The notes under the pieces: generated by a model
Told to the model about the DNA's origin: nothing
Seen by the model: only the letters and a program-made list of their open reading frames with translations
The model's database searches: none
Assembly: GCF_013385985.1 (NCBI RefSeq)
Contig: NZ_JACAOY010000016.1
Span: 154,267 to 218,266 of the forward strand
Direction: 5' to 3'
From: Pseudomonas sp. B6002
GTDB lineage: Bacteria > Pseudomonadota > Gammaproteobacteria > Pseudomonadales > Pseudomonadaceae
DNA length: 64,000 bases
Shown: positions 38,700 through 48,621 of the stretch, piece after piece
Numbering within the stretch: the stretch's first letter is position 1
Layout of the letters: each line of letters begins with the position of its first letter
Translations under genes and position numbers: made by a program

Positions 38700-38772
38700 A
38701 AAATGACACTTGCGCACGCAAGGTCGCTAGACTTCCTGCTACAGACCACCGCCTTGCACATGGAGGTATTGC

Positions 38773-39945
38773 ATGGGGCAGAAAGCCGCCGACATTGCCA
38801 CCATTGGCCGCATCAGCGCCGTACCCGCGATGCTCAAAGTCATCAGCGACATGACCGGCTTGCGCTTCGCCGCCGTGGCCCGGGTGACCGAGGACAACTG
38901 GACCGCCTGCGCCGTACTCGATCAACTGGAATTCGGCCTCGGCGTCGGCAGCGAGCTGGATCTGACCACCACCATTTGCCATGAGATCCGTGGTTCCCAC
39001 GAGTCCGTCGTGATCGACAAGGCCAGTGAAGACCCGGTCTATTGCAATCACCACACCCCACGCCTCTACGTGTTTGAAAGCTACATTTCCGTGCCAGTGT
39101 TCCGCACCGACGGACGCTTCTTCGGCACGATCTGCGCCCTCGACCCCAACCCCGCGCAACTGCGCAGCAGTACGATCCAGTCGACCATGGAATCGTTCTC
39201 CCGCCTGCTCTCGCTGCAAATCGAAGCCGAAGAAAACCAGCAACAAACCGAAGCCGAGCTGTTGGAAGAGCGCGGCACTGCCGAATTGCGCGAGCAGTTC
39301 ATTGCCGTGCTCGGCCATGACCTGCGCAACCCGCTGTTCGCCATCAACTTCGGTGCCGAACGCTTGCTGCGCAAACACCCCAATGCCACCACTGACCCAC
39401 TGGTGAGGCACATCCTCGCCAGCGGCCGGCGCGCAGCGCAGTTGGTTGAAGACGTGCTCGATTTTGCCCGAGGCCGCATGGGCAGCGGCATCCCGCTACA
39501 CCGCAGCGAGTGCCAGGACTTGCAAGACGCCTTGCATCAGGTGGTGCTCGAAGTGCAAAGCGTGCACCCGCAGCGCTTGATCCATGCCGACATCGGTGAC
39601 CTGCAAGGTGTGCACGGCGACCGTGATCGATTGGCGCAATTGCTCTCCAACCTGGTGGCCAATGCCATCCACCATGGCCACCGGCACAGCCCGGTGTACG
39701 TCAGCGCGCAGGTTGAACACCAGCACCTGACCCTGACGGTGAAGAACGCCGGGCAGATCAGCGAGCAGGCCTTGCCCAGGTTGTTCCAGCCCTACTCGCG
39801 CCCCCTCACCGATACGCCCCAGGCCGGGCTGGGCCTGGGGCTCTACATCGTCAAGCAGATTGCCGATGCCCACGGCGGTGAACTGAGCGTAACCACCAGC
39901 GAGCAGTACGGCACGGTGTTCAGCTTCAGGCTGCCGATCGCCTGA
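38773..39945 (+). CDS. GAF-domain sensor histidine kinase
   Basis: 390 residues, no membrane segment. A GAF domain covers roughly 15-150 (GLRFAAVARVTEDNWTACAV, YISVPVFRTDGRFFGTICALD). HisKA has the H-box FIAVLGHDLRNPLFAINFG and the HATPase domain has N-box LVANAIHHG and G-box LGLGLYIVKQI. It autophosphorylates in the cytoplasm. No response-regulator gene is adjacent, so it is an orphan kinase here. Confidence 0.9.
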   Translation: MGQKAADIATIGRISAVPAMLKVISDMTGLRFAAVARVTEDNWTACAVLDQLEFGLGVGSELDLTTTICHEIRGSHESVVIDKASEDPVYCNHHTPRLYVFESYISVPVFRTDGRFFGTICALDPNPAQLRSSTIQSTMESFSRLLSLQIEAEENQQQTEAELLEERGTAELREQFIAVLGHDLRNPLFAINFGAERLLRKHPNATTDPLVRHILASGRRAAQLVEDVLDFARGRMGSGIPLHRSECQDLQDALHQVVLEVQSVHPQRLIHADIGDLQGVHGDRDRLAQLLSNLVANAIHHGHRHSPVYVSAQVEHQHLTLTVKNAGQISEQALPRLFQPYSRPLTDTPQAGLGLGLYIVKQIADAHGGELSVTTSEQYGTVFSFRLPIA

Positions 39946-41574
39946 TCAGGCGCCCAGCCGTGCGGTGAGTTCATTCAGCTCGCCAGACAACCCGCGCAGG
40001 TTATGACTGGCCGCCTCGGTGCGCTGCACGTTGTCCATGTTGGCCGTGGCCACGGTGGTGATCTGCGTGATGTTGCGCGAAATGTCTTCGGCCACCGAGG
40101 TCTGCTCTTCCGCCGCCGTGGCGATCTGGCGGTTCATGTCGCGAATCGCCTCCACGGCCTGGGTGATGTGCGTGAGCATGGCGCCCGCCTGGGTGACCTT
40201 GGCCACGCTGTCATCGCTGCACGACTGGCCGCTGACAATCGCCTCGGCCGCATCCACCGCACCGGTTTGCACCGCGTGAATGATCTGGTTGATCTCGATG
40301 ATCGACGCCGCCGTGCGTTGCGCCAGGCTGCGCACTTCATCGGCCACCACCGCAAACCCGCGCCCGGCTTCGCCTGCCCGGGCGGCCTCGATGGCTGCGT
40401 TGAGCGCCAGCAGGTTGGTTTGTTCGGCAATCCCGCGAATCACTTCGAGCACTTTGCCGATGCGCACGCTGTCGGTTTCCAGGCGGCGGATGATGGTGCC
40501 GGTGTTGAGGATTTCATTGCGCATCTGGCCGATGGTGGCGATGGTGACTTGCATCACCTCGCCGCCTTCACGGGCCGACTGGTCAGCCTCATCGGCCGCG
40601 CGCGAAGCACTGGCGGCGTGGCGCGCGACTTCCTGGGCAGTGGCCGACATTTCGGTCATGGCCGTGGCCACCTGGTCGGTGCGACTGAATTGATCGTGGG
40701 TGCCGGTCGCCATTTGCCCGGCGATGGAATTCAGCTCGCCGCTGGCGCTGACCAGGTCAGTGGCGCTGCGCTGCAAACGGCTGAAGGTTTCGGCAAGAAA
40801 ATCGCGCAGGGTATTCGCGGCAGCGGCCAGGTGGCCCAGCTCATCCTGGCGGCGGCTGGCCACGCGCTCGGCGAAACGGCCATGGCTCAATTGCGTCACG
40901 TAGTCGATCAAGCCACGGATCGGCAGGATCAGGTTGCGGTTGATCAAAAACAGGCTGAACACGCCAATCGCGGCGCCGGACAGCAGCATGATCGCCAGGC
41001 CCACCAGCACCGTGCGCTCGGCATAGGCGCTGATGGCCAAGGATTGCTGGCTGCCCTGGGCACGCAAGTCGCTGACCAGCGCGCTCATCTGATCGCTGGC
41101 GGCGCGGTCCACGCCCTTGACCGCATTGTCACCTGCCGTCGGGTCGCCACCGGCGGCCACATAGGCGTCACGGCCCTTCTGGTAGGCCAGCCCCAGTTGC
41201 TGGTGTTCCTGGCGCAGGGTGTCGATCCGTCGGCTCAGCGTCGGGTCGTTTTGGGTCTGTGTAACCAGGCGGGTGAGGATGCCTTGCACGTCGCGCTGGC
41301 GGTCCTGGAACTGGCCCCAGTATTTCTCCATGTCCTGGGGCTGCTTGCCGCGCAGCAGGACGTTTTTCCACTCCTGCACCTGCACCTTGAATTGCAGGTT
41401 GGCTTCATCAATCAGCTGTGAGGTGAGCAACGGCCCGTCGATCAAACTGCGATAACTCTGAACCCCGTTGGACAGGAAGTTGAAACACGCCAGGGCGATC
41501 AACAACATCGCCAGCAGGCTGCCACCGAGCAGCGACAGGATTTGTGCTCTCAAGGAGGTTCGCAAAACATTCAT
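39946..41574 (-). CDS. Methyl-accepting chemotaxis protein, transmembrane
   Basis: 542 residues from ATG 41574 (GAGG about 10 nt upstream; the frame extends 13 codons further). TM1 is near residues 10-35 ([19 protein letters not shown]), then a ~150-residue helical periplasmic domain ([25 protein letters not shown]), TM2 ([23 protein letters not shown]), HAMP, and the signalling hairpin [34 protein letters not shown]. It would signal to CheA/CheW. Ligand unknown. It converges with the histidine kinase gene with no gap. Confidence 0.92.
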   Translation of the reverse strand: MNVLRTSLRAQILSLLGGSLLAMLLIALACFNFLSNGVQSYRSLIDGPLLTSQLIDEANLQFKVQVQEWKNVLLRGKQPQDMEKYWGQFQDRQRDVQGILTRLVTQTQNDPTLSRRIDTLRQEHQQLGLAYQKGRDAYVAAGGDPTAGDNAVKGVDRAASDQMSALVSDLRAQGSQQSLAISAYAERTVLVGLAIMLLSGAAIGVFSLFLINRNLILPIRGLIDYVTQLSHGRFAERVASRRQDELGHLAAAANTLRDFLAETFSRLQRSATDLVSASGELNSIAGQMATGTHDQFSRTDQVATAMTEMSATAQEVARHAASASRAADEADQSAREGGEVMQVTIATIGQMRNEILNTGTIIRRLETDSVRIGKVLEVIRGIAEQTNLLALNAAIEAARAGEAGRGFAVVADEVRSLAQRTAASIIEINQIIHAVQTGAVDAAEAIVSGQSCSDDSVAKVTQAGAMLTHITQAVEAIRDMNRQIATAAEEQTSVAEDISRNITQITTVATANMDNVQRTEAASHNLRGLSGELNELTARLGA

Positions 41575-41838
41575 CGGGGAAAAGCCTCGATACAAGGAAA
41601 AGGGTGCATGCACGCCGTAACTTCCCTGTCGTCAAAGGCACCGCCCATCCACAGCGGTTCTTAGTGCCCTGAATCGGCCGTGCCAGAGGCTTCTTGAACG
41701 GTTCCTGACAAACGGTCAAGAAAATGTCACCGCAACGAAATAAATCACAAAACGTCACAAAACTGTCAAATCTCCTTGCAATGATTCGCCCACGCGAACC
41801 TGTGAAACGTCCTACAGGCGCTTTCTCTGCGAGCCTCC

Positions 41839-42861
41839 ATGAACCACAGCATCGACCACGGCCATCAAGATCCCGATCTGTTTGGCCTGCTTTACGGTTT
41901 TCGTTTTCGGCCCGGTGAAAAGGGCGAGCAGATCGATTCGGCCACGGCGCTGGCGGCCCTCAAGGCGCCGCAAGATCCGGAGGAGTTCCTCTGGTTGCAC
42001 CTGAACCTGGCCCACGCTGCCTGCGAGCGCTGGATGAAGACCCACCTGTCGCTGCCGGACGAGTTTTTCGAAGCCCTGCACGAAGGCTCGCGCTCCACCC
42101 GGATCGAACACGTTGACGCAGCCTTGCTGGCGGTGGTCAACGACGTGGTGTTCAACTTCAGCAGCATGGTCTCGTCGGACATTTCCACGCTGTGGGTGTG
42201 CGCCCGCAGCCGCTTGCTGGTCAGCGCGCGCCTGCAACCGCTGCACTCGGTGGATAAATTGCGCTCGTCGGTCAAGGCCGGTGAACGCTTCCGCTCGCCG
42301 CTGGAACTGCTGGTGCACCTGCTGCGCGACCAGGGCGAAGTGCTGACCCAGATCGTGCGCAAGACCAGCATCAGCGTCGACCATATCGAAGACCAGTTGC
42401 TGTCTTCACGGCTGTCCACCAACCGCGCCGAACTGGGCGCCGCACGCCGGGTGCTGGTGCGCCTGCAACGCCTGCTGGCGCTGGAGCCGGGCTCGCTGCT
42501 GCGCCTGCTCAACCGCCCGCCGCAATGGCTGCAAAAGGAAGACGTGAAGGAGTTGCGCAAGTCCACCGAGGAGTTTGCGCTGATCATCAACGACCTGATG
42601 GCCCTGGGCGAACGAATCAAGTTGTTGCAGGAAGAGATCGCCGCCAACCTCAACGAACAAAGCAACCGCACGCTGTTCACCCTCACCGTGGTGACGGTGC
42701 TGGCGCTGCCGATCAACATCATTGCCGGCTTTTTTGGCATGAACGTGGGCGGCGTGCCGCTCTCCACCGACCCGGAAGGCTTCTGGATCCTGGTGGCGTT
42801 GGTGGCGACGTTCACCTTGATTGCCGGGCGCTGGGCGTTCCGCAAACGCAAAGACTACTGA
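41839..42861 (+). CDS. CorA/ZntB-family divalent cation transporter
   Basis: 340 residues. The large soluble N-terminal domain is followed by a long helix and two C-terminal membrane helices. The pore signature GFFGMNVGG (GMN) sits after TM1 (TVVTVLALPINIIAG), and the tail RWAFRKRKDY is basic. The start has a His-rich NHSIDHGHQD segment, and the lack of the YGMN-[x]-MPE loop points to the ZntB branch (zinc) more than to magnesium CorA. Confidence 0.88.
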   Translation: MNHSIDHGHQDPDLFGLLYGFRFRPGEKGEQIDSATALAALKAPQDPEEFLWLHLNLAHAACERWMKTHLSLPDEFFEALHEGSRSTRIEHVDAALLAVVNDVVFNFSSMVSSDISTLWVCARSRLLVSARLQPLHSVDKLRSSVKAGERFRSPLELLVHLLRDQGEVLTQIVRKTSISVDHIEDQLLSSRLSTNRAELGAARRVLVRLQRLLALEPGSLLRLLNRPPQWLQKEDVKELRKSTEEFALIINDLMALGERIKLLQEEIAANLNEQSNRTLFTLTVVTVLALPINIIAGFFGMNVGGVPLSTDPEGFWILVALVATFTLIAGRWAFRKRKDY

Positions 42862-42889
42862 CCCTAATCTCCACCTGAAATGAAATCTA

Positions 42890-42995
42890 CTGTGGGAGCT
42901 GCGGTGCGACGATTCGACTTGCCTGCGATAGCGGATTAACATTCAACAGATTTGTTGATTGAAAGATCGCTATCGCAGGCAAGCCAGCTCCCACA
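42890..42995. repeat. REP doublet with an 18-bp module in the left arm
   Basis: GTGGGAGC-family pair whose left arm carries GCGGTGCGACGATTCGAC at 42901-42918. The same 18 bases appear inverted in the REP at 51329. Confidence 0.88.
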
Positions 42996-43120
42996 TGGTT
43001 TCTGCGGTGTTTATTGGACAGGTGGCACCCCCAATTCCTTAAACACTGACATACCGCAGCATCTCTGTAACATTCTGCAATGATCATGAACGACATCCTC
43101 CCCACACTGGATGCTCCGGC

Positions 43121-44737
43121 ATGGCCACCCCTTCCCTGACTGCCTCCAACACCGCCTCACCCGCCGACCCCAAACCCCGGCTGGACAAGAAACCCGGCCT
43201 GCTGACGGTGATCATCTTCTTCGCCGTGCTCGCCATGGGCCTGTTGTTCACCGCCTACAGCCTGATGCACGACATGCACGAGCTGGGCACGGTGGTCACC
43301 ACCTGGACCCCGTTCCTGCTGCTGGGCGTGGCGCTGTTGATCGCCTTGGGCTTCGAGTTCGTCAACGGTTTTCACGACACGGCCAACGCCGTGGCAACGG
43401 TGATCTACACCAACTCGCTGCCGCCGCATTTCGCGGTGGTGTGGTCGGGTTTCTTCAACTTCCTCGGCGTGCTGCTGTCCAGCGGCGCCGTGGCGTTCGG
43501 CATCATTGCCCTGCTGCCGGTCGAGTTGATTTTGCAGGTGGGTTCGTCGGCCGGTTTCGCGATGATCTTCGCCCTGCTGATCGCCGCGATCCTGTGGAAC
43601 CTCGGCACTTGGTGGCTGGGTTTGCCGGCGTCGTCGTCGCACACCCTGATCGGTTCGATCATCGGTGTGGGCGTGGCCAACGCCTTGATGCACGGGCGTG
43701 ACGGCACCAGCGGCGTGGATTGGGGCCAAGCGATCAAGATTGGCTACGCGCTGTTGCTGTCGCCGCTGATCGGCTTTGTGTTTGCCGCCCTGCTGTTGTT
43801 GGCTCTGCGCGCCTTTGTGAAGAACCGCTCGCTGTACAAGGCACCGAAGGGCGACACCCCGCCGCCGTGGTGGATCCGCGGCATGCTGATCGCCACCTGC
43901 ACCGGCGTTTCGTTCGCCCACGGCTCCAACGATGGCCAGAAAGGCATGGGCCTGATCATGCTGATCCTGGTCGGCACCCTGCCGATGGCCTACGCGCTGA
44001 ACCGCACCATGCCGGCCGAGCAGTCGCTGCAGTTTGCCGCCGTGGCCGAAGTGACCCAAGTGGCCCTGGTGAAAAGTGCACCACAAGTGCTGCCCGGTGA
44101 CCCGCGCCCGATTCTCTCGACCTACGTGCGCACCAAGGAAGCCACGCCGGAACTGGTCCCCGCCCTCGCCGCCCTCGCCGGCCAGATCGGTGATGAAGTG
44201 AAAGGCTATGGCTCCCTGGCCAAAGTGCCGGCGGAAGCAGTGGGCAACGTGCGTAACGACATGTACCTGACCAGCGAAACCATCCGCCTGATGGACAAAG
44301 ACAAGGTCGGCAACTTCGACGCCGACACCCAAGGCAAGCTCAAGCTGTTCAAGGACCAGATCGACAATTCCACGCGCTTTATCCCGCTGTGGGTGAAGAT
44401 CGCCGTGGCCATCGCCCTGGGCCTGGGCACCATGGTCGGTTGGAAACGCATCGTGGTGACGGTGGGTGAAAAAATCGGCAAGACCCACCTGACGTATGCC
44501 CAAGGTGCCTCGGCGGAAATGGTCGCGATGCTGACCATTGGCGCGGCGGACATGTACGGGTTGCCGGTCTCGACCACCCATGTATTGTCGTCCGGTGTGG
44601 CGGGGACCATGGTGGCCAATGGCGGCGGCTTGCAGATGCGCACCATCCGTAACCTGGTGATGGCGTGGGTGCTGACGTTGCCAGCGGCGATCCTGCTGTC
44701 GGGCAGCCTGTACTGGTTGTTCACCAAACTGTTCTGA
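43121..44737 (+). CDS. Inorganic phosphate transporter, PiT family
   Basis: 538 residues, about ten membrane helices. The duplicated PiT motifs are visible: FEFVNGFHDTANAVATVIYTNSL in the N half, SFAHGSNDGQKGMG in the middle, and ADMYGLPVSTTHVLSSGVAGTM near the end. A ~140-residue soluble loop (about 330-440) lies between the halves. It imports metal-phosphate with protons in the inner membrane. Monocistronic, flanked by REPs. Confidence 0.92.
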   Translation: MATPSLTASNTASPADPKPRLDKKPGLLTVIIFFAVLAMGLLFTAYSLMHDMHELGTVVTTWTPFLLLGVALLIALGFEFVNGFHDTANAVATVIYTNSLPPHFAVVWSGFFNFLGVLLSSGAVAFGIIALLPVELILQVGSSAGFAMIFALLIAAILWNLGTWWLGLPASSSHTLIGSIIGVGVANALMHGRDGTSGVDWGQAIKIGYALLLSPLIGFVFAALLLLALRAFVKNRSLYKAPKGDTPPPWWIRGMLIATCTGVSFAHGSNDGQKGMGLIMLILVGTLPMAYALNRTMPAEQSLQFAAVAEVTQVALVKSAPQVLPGDPRPILSTYVRTKEATPELVPALAALAGQIGDEVKGYGSLAKVPAEAVGNVRNDMYLTSETIRLMDKDKVGNFDADTQGKLKLFKDQIDNSTRFIPLWVKIAVAIALGLGTMVGWKRIVVTVGEKIGKTHLTYAQGASAEMVAMLTIGAADMYGLPVSTTHVLSSGVAGTMVANGGGLQMRTIRNLVMAWVLTLPAAILLSGSLYWLFTKLF

Positions 44738-44756
44738 CCCAACACCTCCCCCTCTT

Positions 44757-44825
44757 CTGTAGGAGCCCGGCTTGCCGGCGATGGCGATCTCATGGACGCC
44801 ATCGCCGGCAAGCCGGGCTCCTGCA
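44757..44825. repeat. REP doublet, GTAGGAGCC family
   Basis: Inverted GGCTTGCCGGCGATGG units just after the phosphate transporter gene. Confidence 0.9.
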
Positions 44826-44835
44826 AGGGTGTTTG

Positions 44836-45807
44836 TCAGGCGAATAATGTGGTCATGGCTTTGAGGCGCTTTTTGTAGATCCGCCGCGCCTCCAACGCCG
44901 CCTCCAGCGTCACCGCCACAAACCCCGCCCGCTGGTTCGGCTGCATCTGCCCGATCAAATCCAGGTCGGCGCTGATCACCGTACCGATCATCGCGTAGCC
45001 CCCGCCCGACACCGCATCGCGGTGCAACACGATCGGCTCCAGGCCGGCCGGCACCTGGATCGAACCTATCGGGTAGCAACTGTCGACGATGTTCGAAGGG
45101 TCCGACCCCGCGCCAAACGGCTGCTCCCGTGGCTGAAAGCTCAGCGCACTGCCGCCCTTGAAGCGATAGCCGATGCGGTCCGCCTCGGAACCCACGGTCC
45201 AGGGCTCGGCAAAAAAGCTGCCTTTGGCACCCTCCGTCAGGCGCTCGTAATACAACCCCGGTACTACCCGCAGGGTCACGTCACCGCCCACCGAGCGGCG
45301 CAGGGCCATGGGCAAACTGTTGCCGGCACGCCCGCTGCCACTGGCCTGGCCGATGGGTAACTCATCGCCTTCCTGCAAACGTCGCCCCTGAAACCCGCCG
45401 AGGGCGCCAAGGGTGTAGGTCGAGCGACTGCCCAACACCAGCGGCACATCGATGCCACCGGCCACCGCCAGGTAAGTACGGGCGCCTGCCTTGGGGAATT
45501 CAAAGCGCAGCACCTGCCCGGCGCGCACCTGGAAGGCGGTGTCCTGGTGCACCACTTCACCGTCCAGGCGCGGCGCCATCAAGGCGCCGCTGAGCGCCAC
45601 CAGCGCGTCTTGCTGGAATTGCAGCTCGGGGCCGATCAAGGTGCATTCCAGTGCCGCCGCGCCGATGGGGTTGCCCACCAGATGGTTGGCCGCGCTCAAG
45701 GCGTACTGGTCCAGCGCACCGGAGGGCGGGATGCCGAGGTGGTAATAGCCTTCGCGGCCAAGGTCCTGCACAGACGTGGCGAGGCCGGGTTTGAGCACCT
45801 TGATCAT
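44836..45807 (-). CDS. pxpC: 5-oxoprolinase subunit PxpC
   Basis: 323 residues, carboxyltransferase-domain family (KipA/PxpC type): MIKVLKPGLATSVQDLGREGYYHLGIPPSG is its hallmark N-terminus, and LAVAGGIDVPLVLGSRSTYTLGALGG follows. With PxpA and PxpB it cleaves 5-oxoproline (pyroglutamate) to glutamate with ATP. Its start overlaps the pxpB stop by 4 bp. Confidence 0.93.
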   Translation of the reverse strand: MIKVLKPGLATSVQDLGREGYYHLGIPPSGALDQYALSAANHLVGNPIGAAALECTLIGPELQFQQDALVALSGALMAPRLDGEVVHQDTAFQVRAGQVLRFEFPKAGARTYLAVAGGIDVPLVLGSRSTYTLGALGGFQGRRLQEGDELPIGQASGSGRAGNSLPMALRRSVGGDVTLRVVPGLYYERLTEGAKGSFFAEPWTVGSEADRIGYRFKGGSALSFQPREQPFGAGSDPSNIVDSCYPIGSIQVPAGLEPIVLHRDAVSGGGYAMIGTVISADLDLIGQMQPNQRAGFVAVTLEAALEARRIYKKRLKAMTTLFA

Positions 45808-46682
45808 GCCAGCGCCTCCTGCAGGGATTTGGGATAACCGATAGGGTCGGCGAGAAACGCATCGAGGGAAAACTCCACCGGGCGGATGCGCAGGTCGAAC
45901 CGCCCGGCGTCCACCTCGGCCACCGCCAGATCGTAGGCGTCGCGGTCCATGGGTTTGAACTGCACGATGTCACCGGGGCGGAAGAACACCATGTGTTCCT
46001 CCAGGTAGGCCAACTGCTGCGCCGGGTCGTAGATCGGCGCCGGGGTCACGCCGAACATCTGGTAGCCACCGGCACCCCGCACCGAGTAGATGCAGCCAAA
46101 ACAGCCGCCATGGCCGAGGGTGAGCTTGGGCGTGTCGGTGCGCGGGCGCAGGTACTTGGGCACCTGTAATTGGCGTTCGCGCTCGACCATCTGGAACATG
46201 AACGGCAGGCCCGCCACAAACCCCACCATCGACACAAACCACGGCGCACCGCTGTGGGCGGCAATGAACGCGTCCACATCAGCCAGGCCGTTGATGCGCG
46301 CCGCGTACTCTAGGTCCGTGCCGCTGGGGTCTTGATGGCGGTCGCGAAAACGCATCAGGGTTTCATGGGTCCAGGGGTCGTTGTAGAGCACCGGGATTTC
46401 GATGATGCGCGTGTGCAAGGTGCGCTCGGCCACGGCCTGGGCCTCGGCGGTTTGTACCGCGTCAAGCAGCACATGGGGGGCGATACGGTCGGGGTCGAAG
46501 CGGATCTGGAACGACGCGTTGGCCAGGCACACATCCAGCACGCCCTCCAGCGCCAGGCGCTCCACGGCGCGGGTCACGGCCATGCCTTTGAAAAAGGCCT
46601 CCAGGGACATGCTGTCGCTGACCTCGGCAAACAGGTGTTCATCACCGCCGAAGCTGTAGCGGATGGGGGACGTTTCAGCCAT
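45804..46682 (-). CDS. pxpB: 5-oxoprolinase subunit PxpB
   Basis: 292 residues from ATG 46682 (AGAGGA upstream); the frame is open much further but that part overlaps pxpA's end and is not protein-like. Allophanate-hydrolase subunit 1 fold: IRYSFGGDEHLFAEVSD, IPVLYND, GFVAGLPFM and RTDTPKLTLGHGGCFGCIYSVRGAGGYQMFG. Longer than the usual ~220 residues, mainly because of the N-terminal and middle parts. It forms a complex with PxpC. Confidence 0.92.
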   Translation of the reverse strand: MAETSPIRYSFGGDEHLFAEVSDSMSLEAFFKGMAVTRAVERLALEGVLDVCLANASFQIRFDPDRIAPHVLLDAVQTAEAQAVAERTLHTRIIEIPVLYNDPWTHETLMRFRDRHQDPSGTDLEYAARINGLADVDAFIAAHSGAPWFVSMVGFVAGLPFMFQMVERERQLQVPKYLRPRTDTPKLTLGHGGCFGCIYSVRGAGGYQMFGVTPAPIYDPAQQLAYLEEHMVFFRPGDIVQFKPMDRDAYDLAVAEVDAGRFDLRIRPVEFSLDAFLADPIGYPKSLQEALA

Positions 46683-46741
46683 GTCTGTTCCTCTTGGAAT
46701 CATTGTAGAAAGGCAGGCGAAAAAAAATCGGGGATCGTTTT

Positions 46742-47500
46742 TTATTGGGGTGTCTTGACGGTGATACCCGCCTGGTCCAACGCTTCGCGGGTGGCTTCCA
46801 CCAACTCGAGGGCGCCGGGCGTGTCGCTGTGCAGACAGATGGAATCGAATTCGATGAACAGGTCTTCGCCTTCTACGGTGCGTACAAGTCCGGTCTGGCA
46901 TGCCCGCAGGACGCGCGCTGCAACAGTCGCAGGATCCAGCGCCCGCACATTGCGGGTAAACACGATGGAGCCGCTCAGATCGTACTCACGATCGGCATAA
47001 AATTCGCGCACCACCGGCTGTCCCAGTTCCTTGGCGATGCGCCAGATCACCGAGTTGGGCATGCAGTACAGCAACAGCGTCGGCTCGATGCGTTGCAGGT
47101 TCTGCACCAGCAACCGCGCCGCTTCTTCATCACGCGCCAAGTGCATGTACAACGCGCCGTGGGGCTTGATGTGTTGCAGGGTCACGCCCTGGGCGCGGGC
47201 AATTTCACGCAGGGCGCCGAGTTGGTAGAGCATGTCGTCTACCAGTTCCTGGGCCGGCGCGTTGATGTGGCGACGGCCAAAGCCGACCAGGTCGCGAAAG
47301 CCCGGGTGCGCGCCGATGGCCACGCCCAGTTGCTTGGCGCGCTCGACGGTGCGGCGCATGGTGCCGGGGTCGCCGGCGTGGAAGCCGGTGGCGATGTTGG
47401 CCGAGCTGATATACGCCATCAGTTCCGCGTCGACGCCGTCGCCGATGGTCCAGGGGCCGAAGCCTTCGCCCATGTCCGAGTTGAAATCCACTGCCTGCAT
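46742..47500 (-). CDS. pxpA: 5-oxoprolinase subunit PxpA (LamB/YcsF family)
   Basis: 252 residues from ATG 47500. The family N-terminus [14 protein letters not shown] and the conserved [28 protein letters not shown] and [10 protein letters not shown] are present. It is the first gene of the pxpA-pxpB-pxpC operon and performs the hydrolysis step on 5-oxoproline. A divergent LysR lies across a REP-containing gap. Confidence 0.94.
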   Translation of the reverse strand: MQAVDFNSDMGEGFGPWTIGDGVDAELMAYISSANIATGFHAGDPGTMRRTVERAKQLGVAIGAHPGFRDLVGFGRRHINAPAQELVDDMLYQLGALREIARAQGVTLQHIKPHGALYMHLARDEEAARLLVQNLQRIEPTLLLYCMPNSVIWRIAKELGQPVVREFYADREYDLSGSIVFTRNVRALDPATVAARVLRACQTGLVRTVEGEDLFIEFDSICLHSDTPGALELVEATREALDQAGITVKTPQ

Positions 47501-47607
47501 CGAAGTCGCTCCGCCTAAGTGATGCTGGAAAAGTAGGCCGCAGCTTGACCCCTTGGGAAGATCTATTATCAGATGACCCATCTTCTGAAAATCAGATATC
47601 ACCACAG

Positions 47608-47692
47608 GTAGGAGCCCGGCTTGCCGGCGATAGCGGTCTCAAACCTGGCGATAGGTCAGGTGACGCCATCGCCGGCAAGCCGGGCTCCTACG
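47608..47692. repeat. REP doublet directly before a LysR start
   Basis: Inverted GTAGGAGCC-family pair. Its last bases run into the GAGG that serves as RBS for the LysR gene at 47704. Confidence 0.9.
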
Positions 47693-47703
47693 AGGAATGC
47701 GGC

Positions 47704-48621
47704 ATGTCCCTGACTCTGCGCCAAGTCCGTTATTTTGTGGCCACCGCCGAGATCGGCCAGATCTCCCAGGCGGCGATTCACCTGAACATCTCCCAGTCGG
47801 CAGTGACCACGGCGATCAAGGAGCTGGAAGCCATGCTCGGCGTGCAACTGTTCGTGCGCTCGGCCCAGGGCATGAACCTCACCGACGCCGGGCGACACTT
47901 TCTCAACCGCGCCTACGTGATCCTGCGCAGCGTGGATGACGCCCTGAACAGCCCGCTGCCCGACTACCGCGCCAGCGGTGTGCTGCGGGTTGCCGCCAGC
48001 TACACGGTGCTGGGTTACTTCCTGCCGCACCACCTGCAGCGCATGGAACACTGGCACCCGGACGTGACCATCCAGGTCTTCGAACAAGAACGCCAGGCCA
48101 TCGAACAAGGGCTGCTCGATGGCCAGTTCGACATGGCCGTGGTGCTTACGGCCAACCTCACCCACCCGGCCATCGTGTCCGAAATCCTCTTCAACTCCGA
48201 GCGTCGCCTGTGGCTGCCCAGCCATCACCCGCTGTGCGAACGCGATGCGGTGAGCCTGGCGGATGTGGCGCAGGAACCCTACATCCTACTCACCGTCGAC
48301 GAGGCCGAACACAGCGCCATGCGCTATTGGGAACAGGCCGGCCAGGCGCCCAATGTGCGCCTGCGCACCAGCTCGGTGGAGGCCGTGCGCAGCATGGTCG
48401 CCAATGGCAGCGGCGTGGCGATTCTCTCGGATCTGGTGCACCGCCCCTGGTCCCTGGAAGGCAAGCGCATCGAAACGCTGACCGTCACTGACCCGGTGAC
48501 GCCCATGAGCGTGGGCCTGGCCTGGCATCGCGAACGTGCATTTACCCCGGCGATGCAGGCGTTTCGTGATTACTTCCACGATGCGTTCCTGGCCCCGCAG
48601 CAACTGTCGGCACGGCGTTAA
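47704..48621 (+). CDS. LysR-family regulator divergent from pxpABC
   Basis: 305 residues from ATG 47704 (GAGG 8 bp upstream at the REP edge); the longer open frame is only translated REP. HTH: MSLTLRQVRYFVATAEIGQ, AAIHLNISQSAVTTAIKELEAMLG. The effector domain is CysB-like and contains LWLPSHHPLCE. Likely regulator of the 5-oxoproline operon. Its 3' end overlaps the next, convergent LysR gene by 4 bp. Confidence 0.9.
   Translation: MSLTLRQVRYFVATAEIGQISQAAIHLNISQSAVTTAIKELEAMLGVQLFVRSAQGMNLTDAGRHFLNRAYVILRSVDDALNSPLPDYRASGVLRVAASYTVLGYFLPHHLQRMEHWHPDVTIQVFEQERQAIEQGLLDGQFDMAVVLTANLTHPAIVSEILFNSERRLWLPSHHPLCERDAVSLADVAQEPYILLTVDEAEHSAMRYWEQAGQAPNVRLRTSSVEAVRSMVANGSGVAILSDLVHRPWSLEGKRIETLTVTDPVTPMSVGLAWHRERAFTPAMQAFRDYFHDAFLAPQQLSARR

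Noticed and set aside
43157-45079. 640-codon minus-strand frame across the phosphate transporter
   Set aside because: Antisense to an unmistakable PiT gene, with a His/Gln/Asp-rich artefact composition.
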